Shown: piece after piece, positions 25,738 through 32,661 of the stretch
Numbering within the stretch: position 1 is the stretch's first letter
Layout: every line of letters begins with the position of its first letter
The notes under the pieces: model-generated
Databases searched by the model: none
What the model was told of the DNA's origin: nothing
The model's input: the letters and a program-made list of their open reading frames with translations, nothing else
Source of the DNA: Ardenticatenaceae bacterium
GTDB taxonomy: Bacteria > Chloroflexota > Anaerolineae > Promineifilales > Promineifilaceae
Direction of reading: 5' to 3'
DNA: 64,000 nt
NCBI GenBank assembly: GCA_030065875.1
Contig: JASJCR010000004.1
Span: 1 to 64,000 of the forward strand
Program-made: the position numbers and the translations under genes

Positions 25738-27608
25738 AAGCGGTACAGCGCAGCTATATTTACATTGCTACCTTTGTCAGTTTGGCGGCCGTCGTTGGCG
25801 CACTGATTTTCCTCATTCAAAATCTCTTCGGGTTTCTCGATCGGACCGACTTGGCCTGGCAGCTGGCGGTGCTGGTCATCGCCACCCCGATTTACGTCGG
25901 GCACTGGCTGTGGGCGGAGCGGCTCAAACGGCGCGATGAAGAGGAACGCCCGTCACTCATTCGCCGCCTCTTCCTATACATCGTCCTGGCGGCCCTGCTG
26001 GGCCCGGCCCTGGCCGGAGCCTTTTACCTGCTGGTCGATCTGCTCAATTTGGTGGCCGGGCTGCCGGTCGGAACATTCGCTTTTCGCGAAAACATCATTG
26101 CCATCATCGTCCTGGCCCTGGTCTGGTTCTATCACGACCGTATTTTGAAACAGGATAAAGCCGTACAGCCGGAAACGGCCGGGCACGTCATTATCCGACA
26201 GCTTTATCAGTGGGGGTTTACGATCGCCGGGTTGACCATGATCACCTGGGGGATCATTTCCTTTGCCCGCTGGATCATAGAGCAGTTTGAAGGAGCGTTT
26301 GCCACCACCAATGCGGTTCTCATTCCCGAAATCATTCGCCTGGTCGTGGGCACGGCCGTCTGGCTCATTTTCTGGCTGTGGCTGCAGCGCAATTTTGCAG
26401 AAAACATCGGGGGCGAGCGGGATTCGGTTGTGCGCAAGCTGTTTCTGTACGCCATCCTGTTTGTCGGCCTGGTCTTGACGGTCACCAATCTGGCTCTGCT
26501 GTGGGATGGGGTTTTGTTGGGCTGGTTCGGTCAGGATATTCCCGGCGATCTCAGCGATATCGTCCCGCTGGTGCTGGGCGGCGGCCTGGTGTGGGGGTAT
26601 CACTGGACGGTGCTGCGGCGTGAGGCGCAGCGCGCCCCGCTGGCCAAACAGCAGCTGCTGATTCGTCATATCTACCAATATTTGACGGCCGCCGTCGGGC
26701 TAATCGCCACCCTAATCGGTATCGCCGGTCTGATCAGCATCCTGATTCTTACGCTGGGTGGTGATCCGCTCGATATCGAAGGGGTAGCCGGATTCCTGGC
26801 GACGCTCACGGCCGGCCTGCCGGTCTGGCTGTGGCCATGGTGGCTGATCCAGAAACGGGTTACCGGTTCTGAAGAGGAAGCCCAGGCGGAGAGCGGCTCA
26901 CTTGTGCGGCGCATCTATCTCTACCTCTTTCTGCTCATTGCCACCCTGACCATTTTGGGCAGCGGCATTTACCTCGTCTTCCGCCTCTTCTCGCTCCTGT
27001 TTAGGCTGGATACGACGGGCGAATCAAACACCGATTTGGCCCTGGCGGCCGCCTACGCCATCATCGCCCTGGTGGTGTGGCTCTATCACGGCCGTCTGCT
27101 GCAGGTCGACGGCCGCCGGCTGGCCGCCCAGCGTGCAGAAAAGCTGGCCGATGTGTCCGTGGTGCTCATTGATCCGGGTCCGGACGAAGGCGGATTTAGC
27201 ATTCCGCTGCTGGAAACGCTCCGCAAAAAGATGCCGCATGTGGGTCTGGAAACGATCCGCAGCCTGGCCGAAGAGGCGGTGGCGCCGCTGGCCACGGCCG
27301 ATATCGTCGTTGCTTCGTGGGAGACCGTGCGCGATGAACCGTTTGAGCAGCTGCTGCAGGGCAGCGCGGCCGAAAAAGTGCTCCTGCCTACCCCGACGAA
27401 CGGCTGGCTGTGGGCCGGGGTAGACGGCGGTCAGGAGGCGGTCCTGCAAGATGCGGCTGTGATCGTCGAGAAGCTGGCTCTCAAAGAAGGGGGGCTGGAA
27501 AGACGACGCTGGGGTGTCGGCACCGTGATCGCCGCCATTGCCGGTGGGATCGTCGGGTTGTGCATCCTTGTCAACCTGATTGGCAGCATCCTCGGCGCGT
27601 TTTTCTAG
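25734..27608 (+). CDS. Multi-repeat DUF5671 membrane protein
   Basis: A 624 aa integral membrane protein. Six units, each starting with R-x(2-3)-Y or F-L-Y and containing two hydrophobic helices, are recognisable. They begin RSYIYIATF (residue 4), RRLFLYIVL, IRQLYQWGF, VRKLFLYAIL, IRHIYQYLT and VRRIYLYLF. Around twelve membrane helices result. The last 150 residues form a soluble domain (KLADVSVVLIDPGPDEGG to about 590), followed by a final helix. DUF5671 proteins have no assigned function. The Arg-rich connecting loops and coupling with the NTF2-like protein suggest an envelope complex. Confidence 0.78.
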   Translation: MKAVQRSYIYIATFVSLAAVVGALIFLIQNLFGFLDRTDLAWQLAVLVIATPIYVGHWLWAERLKRRDEEERPSLIRRLFLYIVLAALLGPALAGAFYLLVDLLNLVAGLPVGTFAFRENIIAIIVLALVWFYHDRILKQDKAVQPETAGHVIIRQLYQWGFTIAGLTMITWGIISFARWIIEQFEGAFATTNAVLIPEIIRLVVGTAVWLIFWLWLQRNFAENIGGERDSVVRKLFLYAILFVGLVLTVTNLALLWDGVLLGWFGQDIPGDLSDIVPLVLGGGLVWGYHWTVLRREAQRAPLAKQQLLIRHIYQYLTAAVGLIATLIGIAGLISILILTLGGDPLDIEGVAGFLATLTAGLPVWLWPWWLIQKRVTGSEEEAQAESGSLVRRIYLYLFLLIATLTILGSGIYLVFRLFSLLFRLDTTGESNTDLALAAAYAIIALVVWLYHGRLLQVDGRRLAAQRAEKLADVSVVLIDPGPDEGGFSIPLLETLRKKMPHVGLETIRSLAEEAVAPLATADIVVASWETVRDEPFEQLLQGSAAEKVLLPTPTNGWLWAGVDGGQEAVLQDAAVIVEKLALKEGGLERRRWGVGTVIAAIAGGIVGLCILVNLIGSILGAFF

Positions 27609-27617
27609 GAAAACATC

Positions 27618-28016
27618 ATGCAAATTCATTTCTGGACCAACGATATCGATCGCGCTGTCCGCTTTTACACGGAAGCCTTGGGGTTTACGTTAATTTATAG
27701 CCAACCCGACAATGGCCCAACCGATTTTTGTATCCTTCAGCTGAGCGATCAGGAGGTCATGTTTGGTATACCGCCGGTCAAACTAGCTGCTCTAGATCGG
27801 CCGGACAAACGGTTGATGGAAATGGTTATTACCCGTCTTGGCCAAAACGGGCCTTTGTCCATTTATTTTGCTGTTCCAGATGTGGAGGCGCATTATTCCC
27901 AGGCGGTTGCCCAGGGAGCCGAAATTTTAGAACCTCTGTGGCAAACGCCTTGGGGGTTGAAGCAATACTCTCTGCGCGACATGGATGGGCAGCTGCTTAC
28001 ATTTCATAGCGAGTAA
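27618..28016 (+). CDS. VOC family (glyoxalase/bleomycin resistance-like) protein
   Basis: A 132 aa single-domain protein with two beta-alpha-beta-beta-beta modules. The first module begins IHFWTNDIDRAVRFYTEALGF and the second LSIYFAVPDVEAHYSQAVAQG, ending in SLRDMDGQLLTFHS. Metal-ligand positions His3 and Glu are plausible, but the ligand set cannot be fixed. Substrate unknown. It lies 9 bases after the DUF5671 gene and ahead of a strong terminator, so it may be the last gene of that transcript. Confidence 0.82.
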   Translation: MQIHFWTNDIDRAVRFYTEALGFTLIYSQPDNGPTDFCILQLSDQEVMFGIPPVKLAALDRPDKRLMEMVITRLGQNGPLSIYFAVPDVEAHYSQAVAQGAEILEPLWQTPWGLKQYSLRDMDGQLLTFHSE

Positions 28017-28042
28017 AAAATTGTGGCAGTTTAACCTGCAGC

Positions 28043-28069
28043 AAAAAAGCCCCATTTCTGGGGCTTTTT
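28043..28069. terminator. Bidirectional rho-independent terminator
   Basis: AAAAAGCCCC, a 6-base loop and GGGGCTTTTT. It can stop transcription of the VOC gene on the plus strand and of tRNA-Cys on the minus strand. Confidence 0.8.
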
Positions 28070-28074
28070 CTTTG

Positions 28075-28146
28075 AGGCGACGACCGGATTCGAACCGGTG
28101 AATGGAGCTTTTGCAGAGCTCTGCCTTACCACTTGGCCACGTCGCC
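28075..28146 (-). tRNA. tRNA-Cys (GCA)
   Basis: The acceptor stem GGCGACG pairs with CGTCGCC, the T-arm contains GGTTCGAATCC and the anticodon loop reads CTGCAAA with anticodon GCA. The discriminator is U, as expected for tRNA-Cys. CCA is not encoded. It is followed on the minus strand by the terminator at 28043-28069. Confidence 0.95.
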
Positions 28147-28169
28147 GATAAGGATGTGCATTATACCAA

Positions 28170-28270
28170 AACAGACGGGGCAGGCAATAGCTGAGTTCTA
28201 AATCCTGAGTCCTCAGTCCTAAGTGCTGAGTAGGTTGGTTTTTACTTAGGACTTTGTACTTAGGACGAAG
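28170..28270. repeat. Short-word inverted spacer (CTGAGTCCT type)
   Basis: Variations of CCTGAGTCCTCAGTCCTAAG on the left and ACTTAGGACTTTGTACTTAGG on the right are near complements around GTAGGTTGGTTTTTACT. The right arm overlaps the 3' end of the polymerase gene, so its last residues (KSFVLSTKS) come from repeat sequence. Confidence 0.55.
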
Positions 28271-30477
28271 GACTTCTGTTTGAGTTCTCCCCAAACCATC
28301 CGTTTAAGCTCCTCCTCCGGCACGCCCAGGGGCTCCACGATGGCGTGCGCGGCGCGCAGCAGCAGCTCGCCGTAACGGTCGGTGTCGATCGACCGCGGGA
28401 GAGGGGGAACGGGCAAATCCCAGGCGTGAACCCCATCAGATGAGCGGGTAAAAAGAAACGGAATGCGCTGCCCCGGCCGTCGTTCTTTGCCGGCGGCGTG
28501 AAGCTGGCGCGCCGCCCGCGCGGCCGGAGAAAGGGTTTTATACGCCTCCACCGGCCGGGTAATCTTTTGTTTGATCAGGAGCTTCTCCAAATCAACCTCC
28601 CCGTCATCAAGACGCTTTAGATTTTTTTGCAGGATGGCGATCAAATCGGGCAGACAGCTCGTCAAAGCGCAGCCCTCAGGAACGGCCGCCAGCCGCCGGA
28701 GCAGCTGCTCCTGGACTTCGGCGATCCACTTCGACGTGTCGCGCCGCCGAGTGGCGATCCCCCGCATTTTAAGGGTGCCGTCCTGAAAAACGCCAAAGTA
28801 GCGGTTGGGGACCGGCACCCGCGGGTCCTGCCGCGAAGGCAAAAAAGCAACCCATTTGTAAATCCCTTCCAGGGCGATGGGTAGGCCGGTGGCCTGTCTG
28901 ATGCCGTCAAGCAGCGGCTGCACCTGTGCCGGCCGGTTCACCCCTTGGCGACGCACCCACAGTCCGTCAACGTACATATGCATGACGGTGTAGCCCAACT
29001 TTTCGGCCGTCTCCTTGGCCTGCAGCAGCGCCTCTCGGCCGTAGGCGGTGACCGCCTCATGGGACTCAATCCGGCCAAAACGGGCGTTTTTATAGCCGAG
29101 ATAGCCAAAACAGACGACCAGCAGCCACTTGAGCGCATCTGATCGGGCTTTAAGCGCCCGGTAGCGGCAGTCGCGGCGGCTCATGACGGCCAGCTGCTGC
29201 TTGATGGCGATCCGCTTGGCCAGCAGCGGCCGCAGCGTCTCCGGCACCAATCCCTCGCTGGATTGATCGATCGGCAGGCCGATTTCCGGCACAGCCGCAT
29301 CCGAAGCCTCCCCCACCGTTTCCGGCGAGATATTAAAGTTCACCATGATGCTCGGATACATCGAGACAAAATCGATTTCAATCACGTCGGTGTGCAGGCC
29401 GATCAGCGGCTGATAGACCAGGCCACCCCGGTCGGCGCGCAGCAGATCACCGGCCGTTTTAAACCGCTCCGCCTGCTGTTTTTGATAGGGAACCAGCACC
29501 TCGCGCTGGAGCGCCGTGTGCATTTGCATCGCCGTGATGCCGGCCCCCGGTGATTTGCGGGCCATTTCCTGCACCGGCAAACCGGTCACGCGGGCCTGCT
29601 CAAAGATCCCGTCAAGACCATAATCGGCAAAGAGCATGGCGTTGCCTCGATCGATATGCCAGCGGCCGCGTAGATGACACTGCTCACCGCGGTAAACCAC
29701 CTGGCCATAAGTGAAATAGCTGTGCTCCTTGCGCCGGTCGATCTTCTGGGTCGGGTCCCGGTTGAGCGGCAGCGGCGGCAGGTTGCTTTGGGCATCAAGA
29801 TCAAGCAGGTATGGCAGCAGCCAGGTATCGCCAAAGCGGGTCAATATCAGGTCGGGATCCACCCGCGTGAGCACTGCCGCCAGCCGGATCAGCAAATGGC
29901 GCGGCGAATGGAGGGGGATGGCATATCGTCGTTCTGGCAGATGAACGTAGATGGATTGGGGCGGCGCATGACTGGGGTCGCAGTCCGGTTCGAGGGCCAG
30001 CAGGCGCAGCGGCGGGTTGGGCTGGTCAACGTCCCAGCGATCGGTCAGCGGTTCGATGGCCAGCAGTTGGCCATCAGCTGAGGCGGTCACCTGGCAGTAG
30101 GCCAGCGGGTAAGCTCCGGTAGCGGCCGCATAGCGCAGGGTGATGGGCAGGTCGGCGTTGTAGTAATCGAGATCGGGGAAACGCTGTTTGATTTGATAAA
30201 ACAGTCGCGGCTGCAGACCGGCCTGATTGACGGTGATGGCCATGACGTCAAGCGGGCCGCTAAAAAGATCGCGCCGCTCTGTGCGGGCCAGGGCTGCTGG
30301 AATAGGTTGGGCGCGCACCATTTTCCACAGGGCGCGCAGGCGAGGAAAGGGACCGGCCGCGTAAAAAGTGATGGGGAACGGGTGCGTGAGGGCGAGCCGG
30401 CGGCCGTCTGTGTCGATAAACCACAGGGTTAAATCGTGATTATTGTTGACATAAAGATCAATCAGCCAGCCAATCAT
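28246..30477 (-). CDS. B-family DNA polymerase-like protein with degenerate active sites
   Basis: A 743 aa protein from the ATG at 30477 (MIGWLIDLYV); an open extension to 30738 runs through spacer repeat and into the next gene and is unlikely to be translated. The PolB fold is clear: motif A is IEIDFVSMYPSIM (about residues 367-379), and motif B is KWLLVVCFGYLGYKNARFG (about 450). Motif C, normally YxDTDS, reads YVDGLWV, so the second catalytic Asp is missing. The exonuclease motifs also look lost (LALEPDCDP for DxE, GDTWLLPYL for the ExoII N/D motif). A structural, accessory or altered polymerase is therefore likely. It is third in an operon after a LuxR regulator and a RecA-like protein. 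Confidence 0.8.
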   Translation of the reverse strand: MIGWLIDLYVNNNHDLTLWFIDTDGRRLALTHPFPITFYAAGPFPRLRALWKMVRAQPIPAALARTERRDLFSGPLDVMAITVNQAGLQPRLFYQIKQRFPDLDYYNADLPITLRYAAATGAYPLAYCQVTASADGQLLAIEPLTDRWDVDQPNPPLRLLALEPDCDPSHAPPQSIYVHLPERRYAIPLHSPRHLLIRLAAVLTRVDPDLILTRFGDTWLLPYLLDLDAQSNLPPLPLNRDPTQKIDRRKEHSYFTYGQVVYRGEQCHLRGRWHIDRGNAMLFADYGLDGIFEQARVTGLPVQEMARKSPGAGITAMQMHTALQREVLVPYQKQQAERFKTAGDLLRADRGGLVYQPLIGLHTDVIEIDFVSMYPSIMVNFNISPETVGEASDAAVPEIGLPIDQSSEGLVPETLRPLLAKRIAIKQQLAVMSRRDCRYRALKARSDALKWLLVVCFGYLGYKNARFGRIESHEAVTAYGREALLQAKETAEKLGYTVMHMYVDGLWVRRQGVNRPAQVQPLLDGIRQATGLPIALEGIYKWVAFLPSRQDPRVPVPNRYFGVFQDGTLKMRGIATRRRDTSKWIAEVQEQLLRRLAAVPEGCALTSCLPDLIAILQKNLKRLDDGEVDLEKLLIKQKITRPVEAYKTLSPAARAARQLHAAGKERRPGQRIPFLFTRSSDGVHAWDLPVPPLPRSIDTDRYGELLLRAAHAIVEPLGVPEEELKRMVWGELKQKSFVLSTKS

Positions 30478-30479
30478 AA

Positions 30480-30590
30480 ACAAGAGACGAGAGACGAAAG
30501 ACGAGAGACGAGAGAAAGAAAGTCTTTGTGTAACAAGACCGCTTCTCTGGTCTCCAGTCTCTGGTCTCTTGTCTTTAAAAGAACGTGGTT
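30480..30590. repeat. Short-word inverted spacer (GAGACCAGAGAC type), copy 1
   Basis: The left arm has repeated GAGACGAGAGACG words and the right arm CTCTGGTCTCCAGTCTCTGG. The centre AAGTCTTTGTGTAACAAGAC is homologous to the centre of the copy at 31195-31295. The two copies therefore bracket the RecA-like gene. Confidence 0.6.
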
Positions 30591-31117
30591 TGCCTGTAGG
30601 TCTTTCTTTCCAGACGCATGATTTGCTGATCGGTTGCCTTGAGCAGCTGGCGGAGCAATCCTTCTCGGGCGGGCACGGTGGGTGCCCGCAGGCTGATAAC
30701 CACTGGAGCCGGCCGGCGCAGGCGCTCAATTTCGGCAATCACCTGCCGCAGCAGCCGATAGCTTTCGTTGAGAGCAACGCTCTCGTCATAAAACGTGGTC
30801 AGCAAATCGAGAATCAGCAGCGGCCCGGCCGTTAGCGGGGTTTCCTGCAGCAGGGTGACCATTTGATAACAGGTGAAGGCGCGGGCGTAGCTAATTCGAG
30901 ACAGCGTGGTATCGAGGTCAACCGTATGACGGCGCATCTGCCGGGCCACGGTGTAGACGTCAAAGCGATTGCCGCCGTCAATAATTTGCAGCGGCCCACG
31001 CAGGGCAAACTGCACGGCCGCCTCGTGCATCAAATCGCGCTCGGCGGTGGGGCCGACAATGGCGGTCAGGGTACCGGTTGTAAATTGAGTGAGTGCGTTG
31101 TCCATGAGACCCACCAT
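30575..31117 (-). CDS. RecA/RadB-like protein lacking Walker A
   Basis: A 180 aa single-domain RecA-fold protein. Alignment by eye to archaeal RadA/RadB is good along its length. TTGTLTAIVGPTAERDLM takes the place of TGxxTEIxGPPGSGKT, so the Lys-Thr of the P-loop is gone. SRISYARAFTCYQM matches the IxVARAYNxDH strand and helix, and GPLLILDLLTTFYDES matches Walker B. It has neither the N-terminal HhH domain nor DNA-binding extensions. It may bind or recruit other repair proteins rather than hydrolyse ATP, as ImuA does in proteobacteria (inference). AG-rich sequence upstream offers only a weak ribosome site. It lies between the LuxR and PolB genes. Confidence 0.72.
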   Translation of the reverse strand: MVGLMDNALTQFTTGTLTAIVGPTAERDLMHEAAVQFALRGPLQIIDGGNRFDVYTVARQMRRHTVDLDTTLSRISYARAFTCYQMVTLLQETPLTAGPLLILDLLTTFYDESVALNESYRLLRQVIAEIERLRRPAPVVISLRAPTVPAREGLLRQLLKATDQQIMRLERKTYRQTTFF

Positions 31118-31194
31118 AGCGGTTCAACGGCCGCGGCGGCAATCATCCCTGGAGGGGATTTATCAAAAAATGAGGGGAGTAACCCCTGTGGAGG

Positions 31195-31295
31195 AGACCA
31201 GAGACGAGAGACTGGAGACCAGAGAAAAAATGCTTCTATGTGACAAGACTACCTCTCTAGTCTCTGGTCTCTGGTCTCTGGTCTCCAGTCTCTAA
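31195..31295. repeat. Short-word inverted spacer (GAGACCAGAGAC type), copy 2
   Basis: GAGACCAGAGACGAGAGACT and its complements CTGGTCTCTGGTCTCTGG flank a centre like that of copy 1 (ATGTGACAAGACTACCTCTC). The right arm supplies the last codons of the LuxR-type gene, whose C-terminus (ETGDQRPETRD) is thus repeat-encoded. Confidence 0.6.
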
Positions 31296-31709
31296 CCACT
31301 TTTGGAAATCCCACCCAGCCAGCGCCTGCTGCAGGTCGGTTTTGCTGTTGACGTCAAATTTAGCGTAGATATTGCGGATGTGTGTTTTTACGGTGTTGGG
31401 GGAAATCACCATTTGGTCGGCGATTTGCTGATTGGTGTAGCCCAGGCAGGCGAGGGCGGCCGTTTCCTGTTCGCGCGGGGTGAGCGCCTGCCATTGTTCG
31501 AGGTTGTCGAGTGAGGTACGCCTTTCTAATGTGGCTTCATAAAGGAGTTCGGCCGCCATTGTTTCGATGGTGGTATTTTGCCTTTCGGCCAGCTCTTCGA
31601 GGAGAGGCAGCAAATCGTCATCCACCGGAACAACCGGAGTTGAAGCATCCTGTTCTTGTGGGGTGCGGCCGAAACGAGCGCGCAATTTGTCTAGCCAATT
31701 CCGTATCAT
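31257..31709 (-). CDS. LuxR-type HTH transcriptional regulator
   Basis: A 150 aa protein without a receiver domain. Residues 1-70 are helical, with EELAERQNTTIETMAAELLYEA suggesting dimerisation. The C-terminal HTH begins LTPREQETAALACLGYTNQQ (about residue 77) and continues with IADQMVISPNTVKTHIRNIYAKF. The gene starts the LuxR/RecA-like/PolB set and is followed after 139 bases by the RecA-like gene. Its last 12 residues are encoded by a dispersed spacer repeat. It may regulate the operon itself. Confidence 0.85.
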   Translation of the reverse strand: MIRNWLDKLRARFGRTPQEQDASTPVVPVDDDLLPLLEELAERQNTTIETMAAELLYEATLERRTSLDNLEQWQALTPREQETAALACLGYTNQQIADQMVISPNTVKTHIRNIYAKFDVNSKTDLQQALAGWDFQKWLETGDQRPETRD

Positions 31710-31749
31710 AGAACCATTTGTTGATGTGCTGGCACACTGCCGGGAATCG

Positions 31750-31767
31750 ATTGTAGCACATATGTTC
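31750..31767 (-). promoter_or_regulatory. LexA-like palindrome overlapping the promoter of the LuxR/RecA-like/PolB operon
   Basis: The minus strand reads GAACATATGTGC (31767-31756), one base different from the GAAC-N4-GTTC SOS box of Gram-positive-type LexA. It is immediately followed by TACAAT (31755-31750), a good -10 box. No convincing -35 is visible. The predicted transcript would start near 31743, 34 bases before the LuxR-type ATG. Confidence 0.45.
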
Positions 31768-31998
31768 TGCTAACGAGTGAATGGTTCGTGAAATTGGGAC
31801 CTGGGGAATGGAGGTACTCTGACGCCGAGGAGGAGAACCAAAGATTCGCTAATTTTCGCAGAACCTGTCCTGAGCGCAGCCAAAGGATTACAGAGAAAAA
31901 TCTGTGGTAATCCACGCCTTCTTTTAATAAAATTCATTGGGGTCCATACACTGTTACAAAATATTCTTAACTTCTTATTTTAGATACGCCTCTTTGCT

Positions 31999-32098
31999 GC
32001 GGCCGAATAAATTCGGCCGCTATGGAAACCGAAACGCGATAAATCGCGTTAAAAACGATCCAGTTTCGGTCTCCATGGCCGATGGATTTATTCATCGG
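31999..32098. repeat. Set of nested hairpins in a gene-free gap
   Basis: The gap 31710-32207 has no gene. Within it, arms 31999-32008/32011-32020 (GCGGCCGAAT with its exact complement, loop AA) form the first hairpin. A second stem 32024-32035/32063-32074 (GGAAACCGAAAC with one mismatch) encloses hairpin AACGCGAT-AA-ATCGCGTT. A third hairpin lies at 32079-32098. Loops are always AA or TT within an ATAAAT-type core. Similar ones occur at 61732-61813. Confidence 0.65.
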
Positions 32099-32207
32099 TG
32101 GGCCAAGGTAACGGTAAAAATTAAAAAGATTTTTGTCACAATGTGCTTGAAGAGAAAATCCTTTAAATTCGTGTCATCCTGTTCTCAAAATTAGGCTGCA
32201 ACGTTTA

Positions 32208-32660
32208 TTACTTTATCAAAACCGGCATTTGACTCTTGATGGCGATCAAACCCTGTGAACCGCCGTGTTTTTCAAAAGCCGCCTCAATCTCAAAGGTTAG
32301 CGGAAAAAACGCTTTGCTTTGCTGCAAAAAATCGGCCTTGTACTCAGGATCTGCGTCAAAAAGGGATCGATTAATTTCTTCAAGCAGGGAAAATTCAAAG
32401 GTGCGATCCGCATCGACAAAAATACACATGAAGGTCGGACGGCCGCCGCTAATTCTGGTGTACCCGTCAGCGAGCGCCCCGCTGGGAAGGGTAAAAACCG
32501 TTTTGACGTAATAGACGCCTTCCTTATCGACCGGGTCATCGGCCGTCAAGGGGGCAACCTCATCTTCATCAAGCAAATTTCCTGATTCTGCCCACAGGGG
32601 AAATTTCAGAAAATCATCCCTTTTAAGATCATTACTATTTTTGGCGTGATCTAGCAGCAT
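32208..32660 (-). CDS. Putative immunity protein for the adjacent RHS toxin
   Basis: A 150 aa acidic, soluble protein with no family I recognise. It contains KEGVYYVKTVFTLPSGALAD and RPTFMCIFVDADRTFEFSLL, an alternating strand pattern, and no signal peptide. Its ATG is one base after the stop of the RHS toxin gene, the standard arrangement for a toxin-immunity pair. Cognate neutralisation of the toxin's C-terminal domain is inferred from this position alone. Confidence 0.6.
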   Translation of the reverse strand: MLLDHAKNSNDLKRDDFLKFPLWAESGNLLDEDEVAPLTADDPVDKEGVYYVKTVFTLPSGALADGYTRISGGRPTFMCIFVDADRTFEFSLLEEINRSLFDADPEYKADFLQQSKAFFPLTFEIEAAFEKHGGSQGLIAIKSQMPVLIK

Positions 32661-32661
32661 C

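Noticed and set aside
28246-30477. Phage origin of the polymerase
   Set aside because: No phage structural, lysis or integrase genes surround it, and the neighbours are host-like, so a prophage is not supported.
30478-30738. N-terminal extension of the PolB-like protein (87 residues)
   Set aside because: It is read through a spacer repeat and overlaps the 3' end of the RecA-like gene; the PolB N-domain begins naturally at MIGWLIDLYV (30477).
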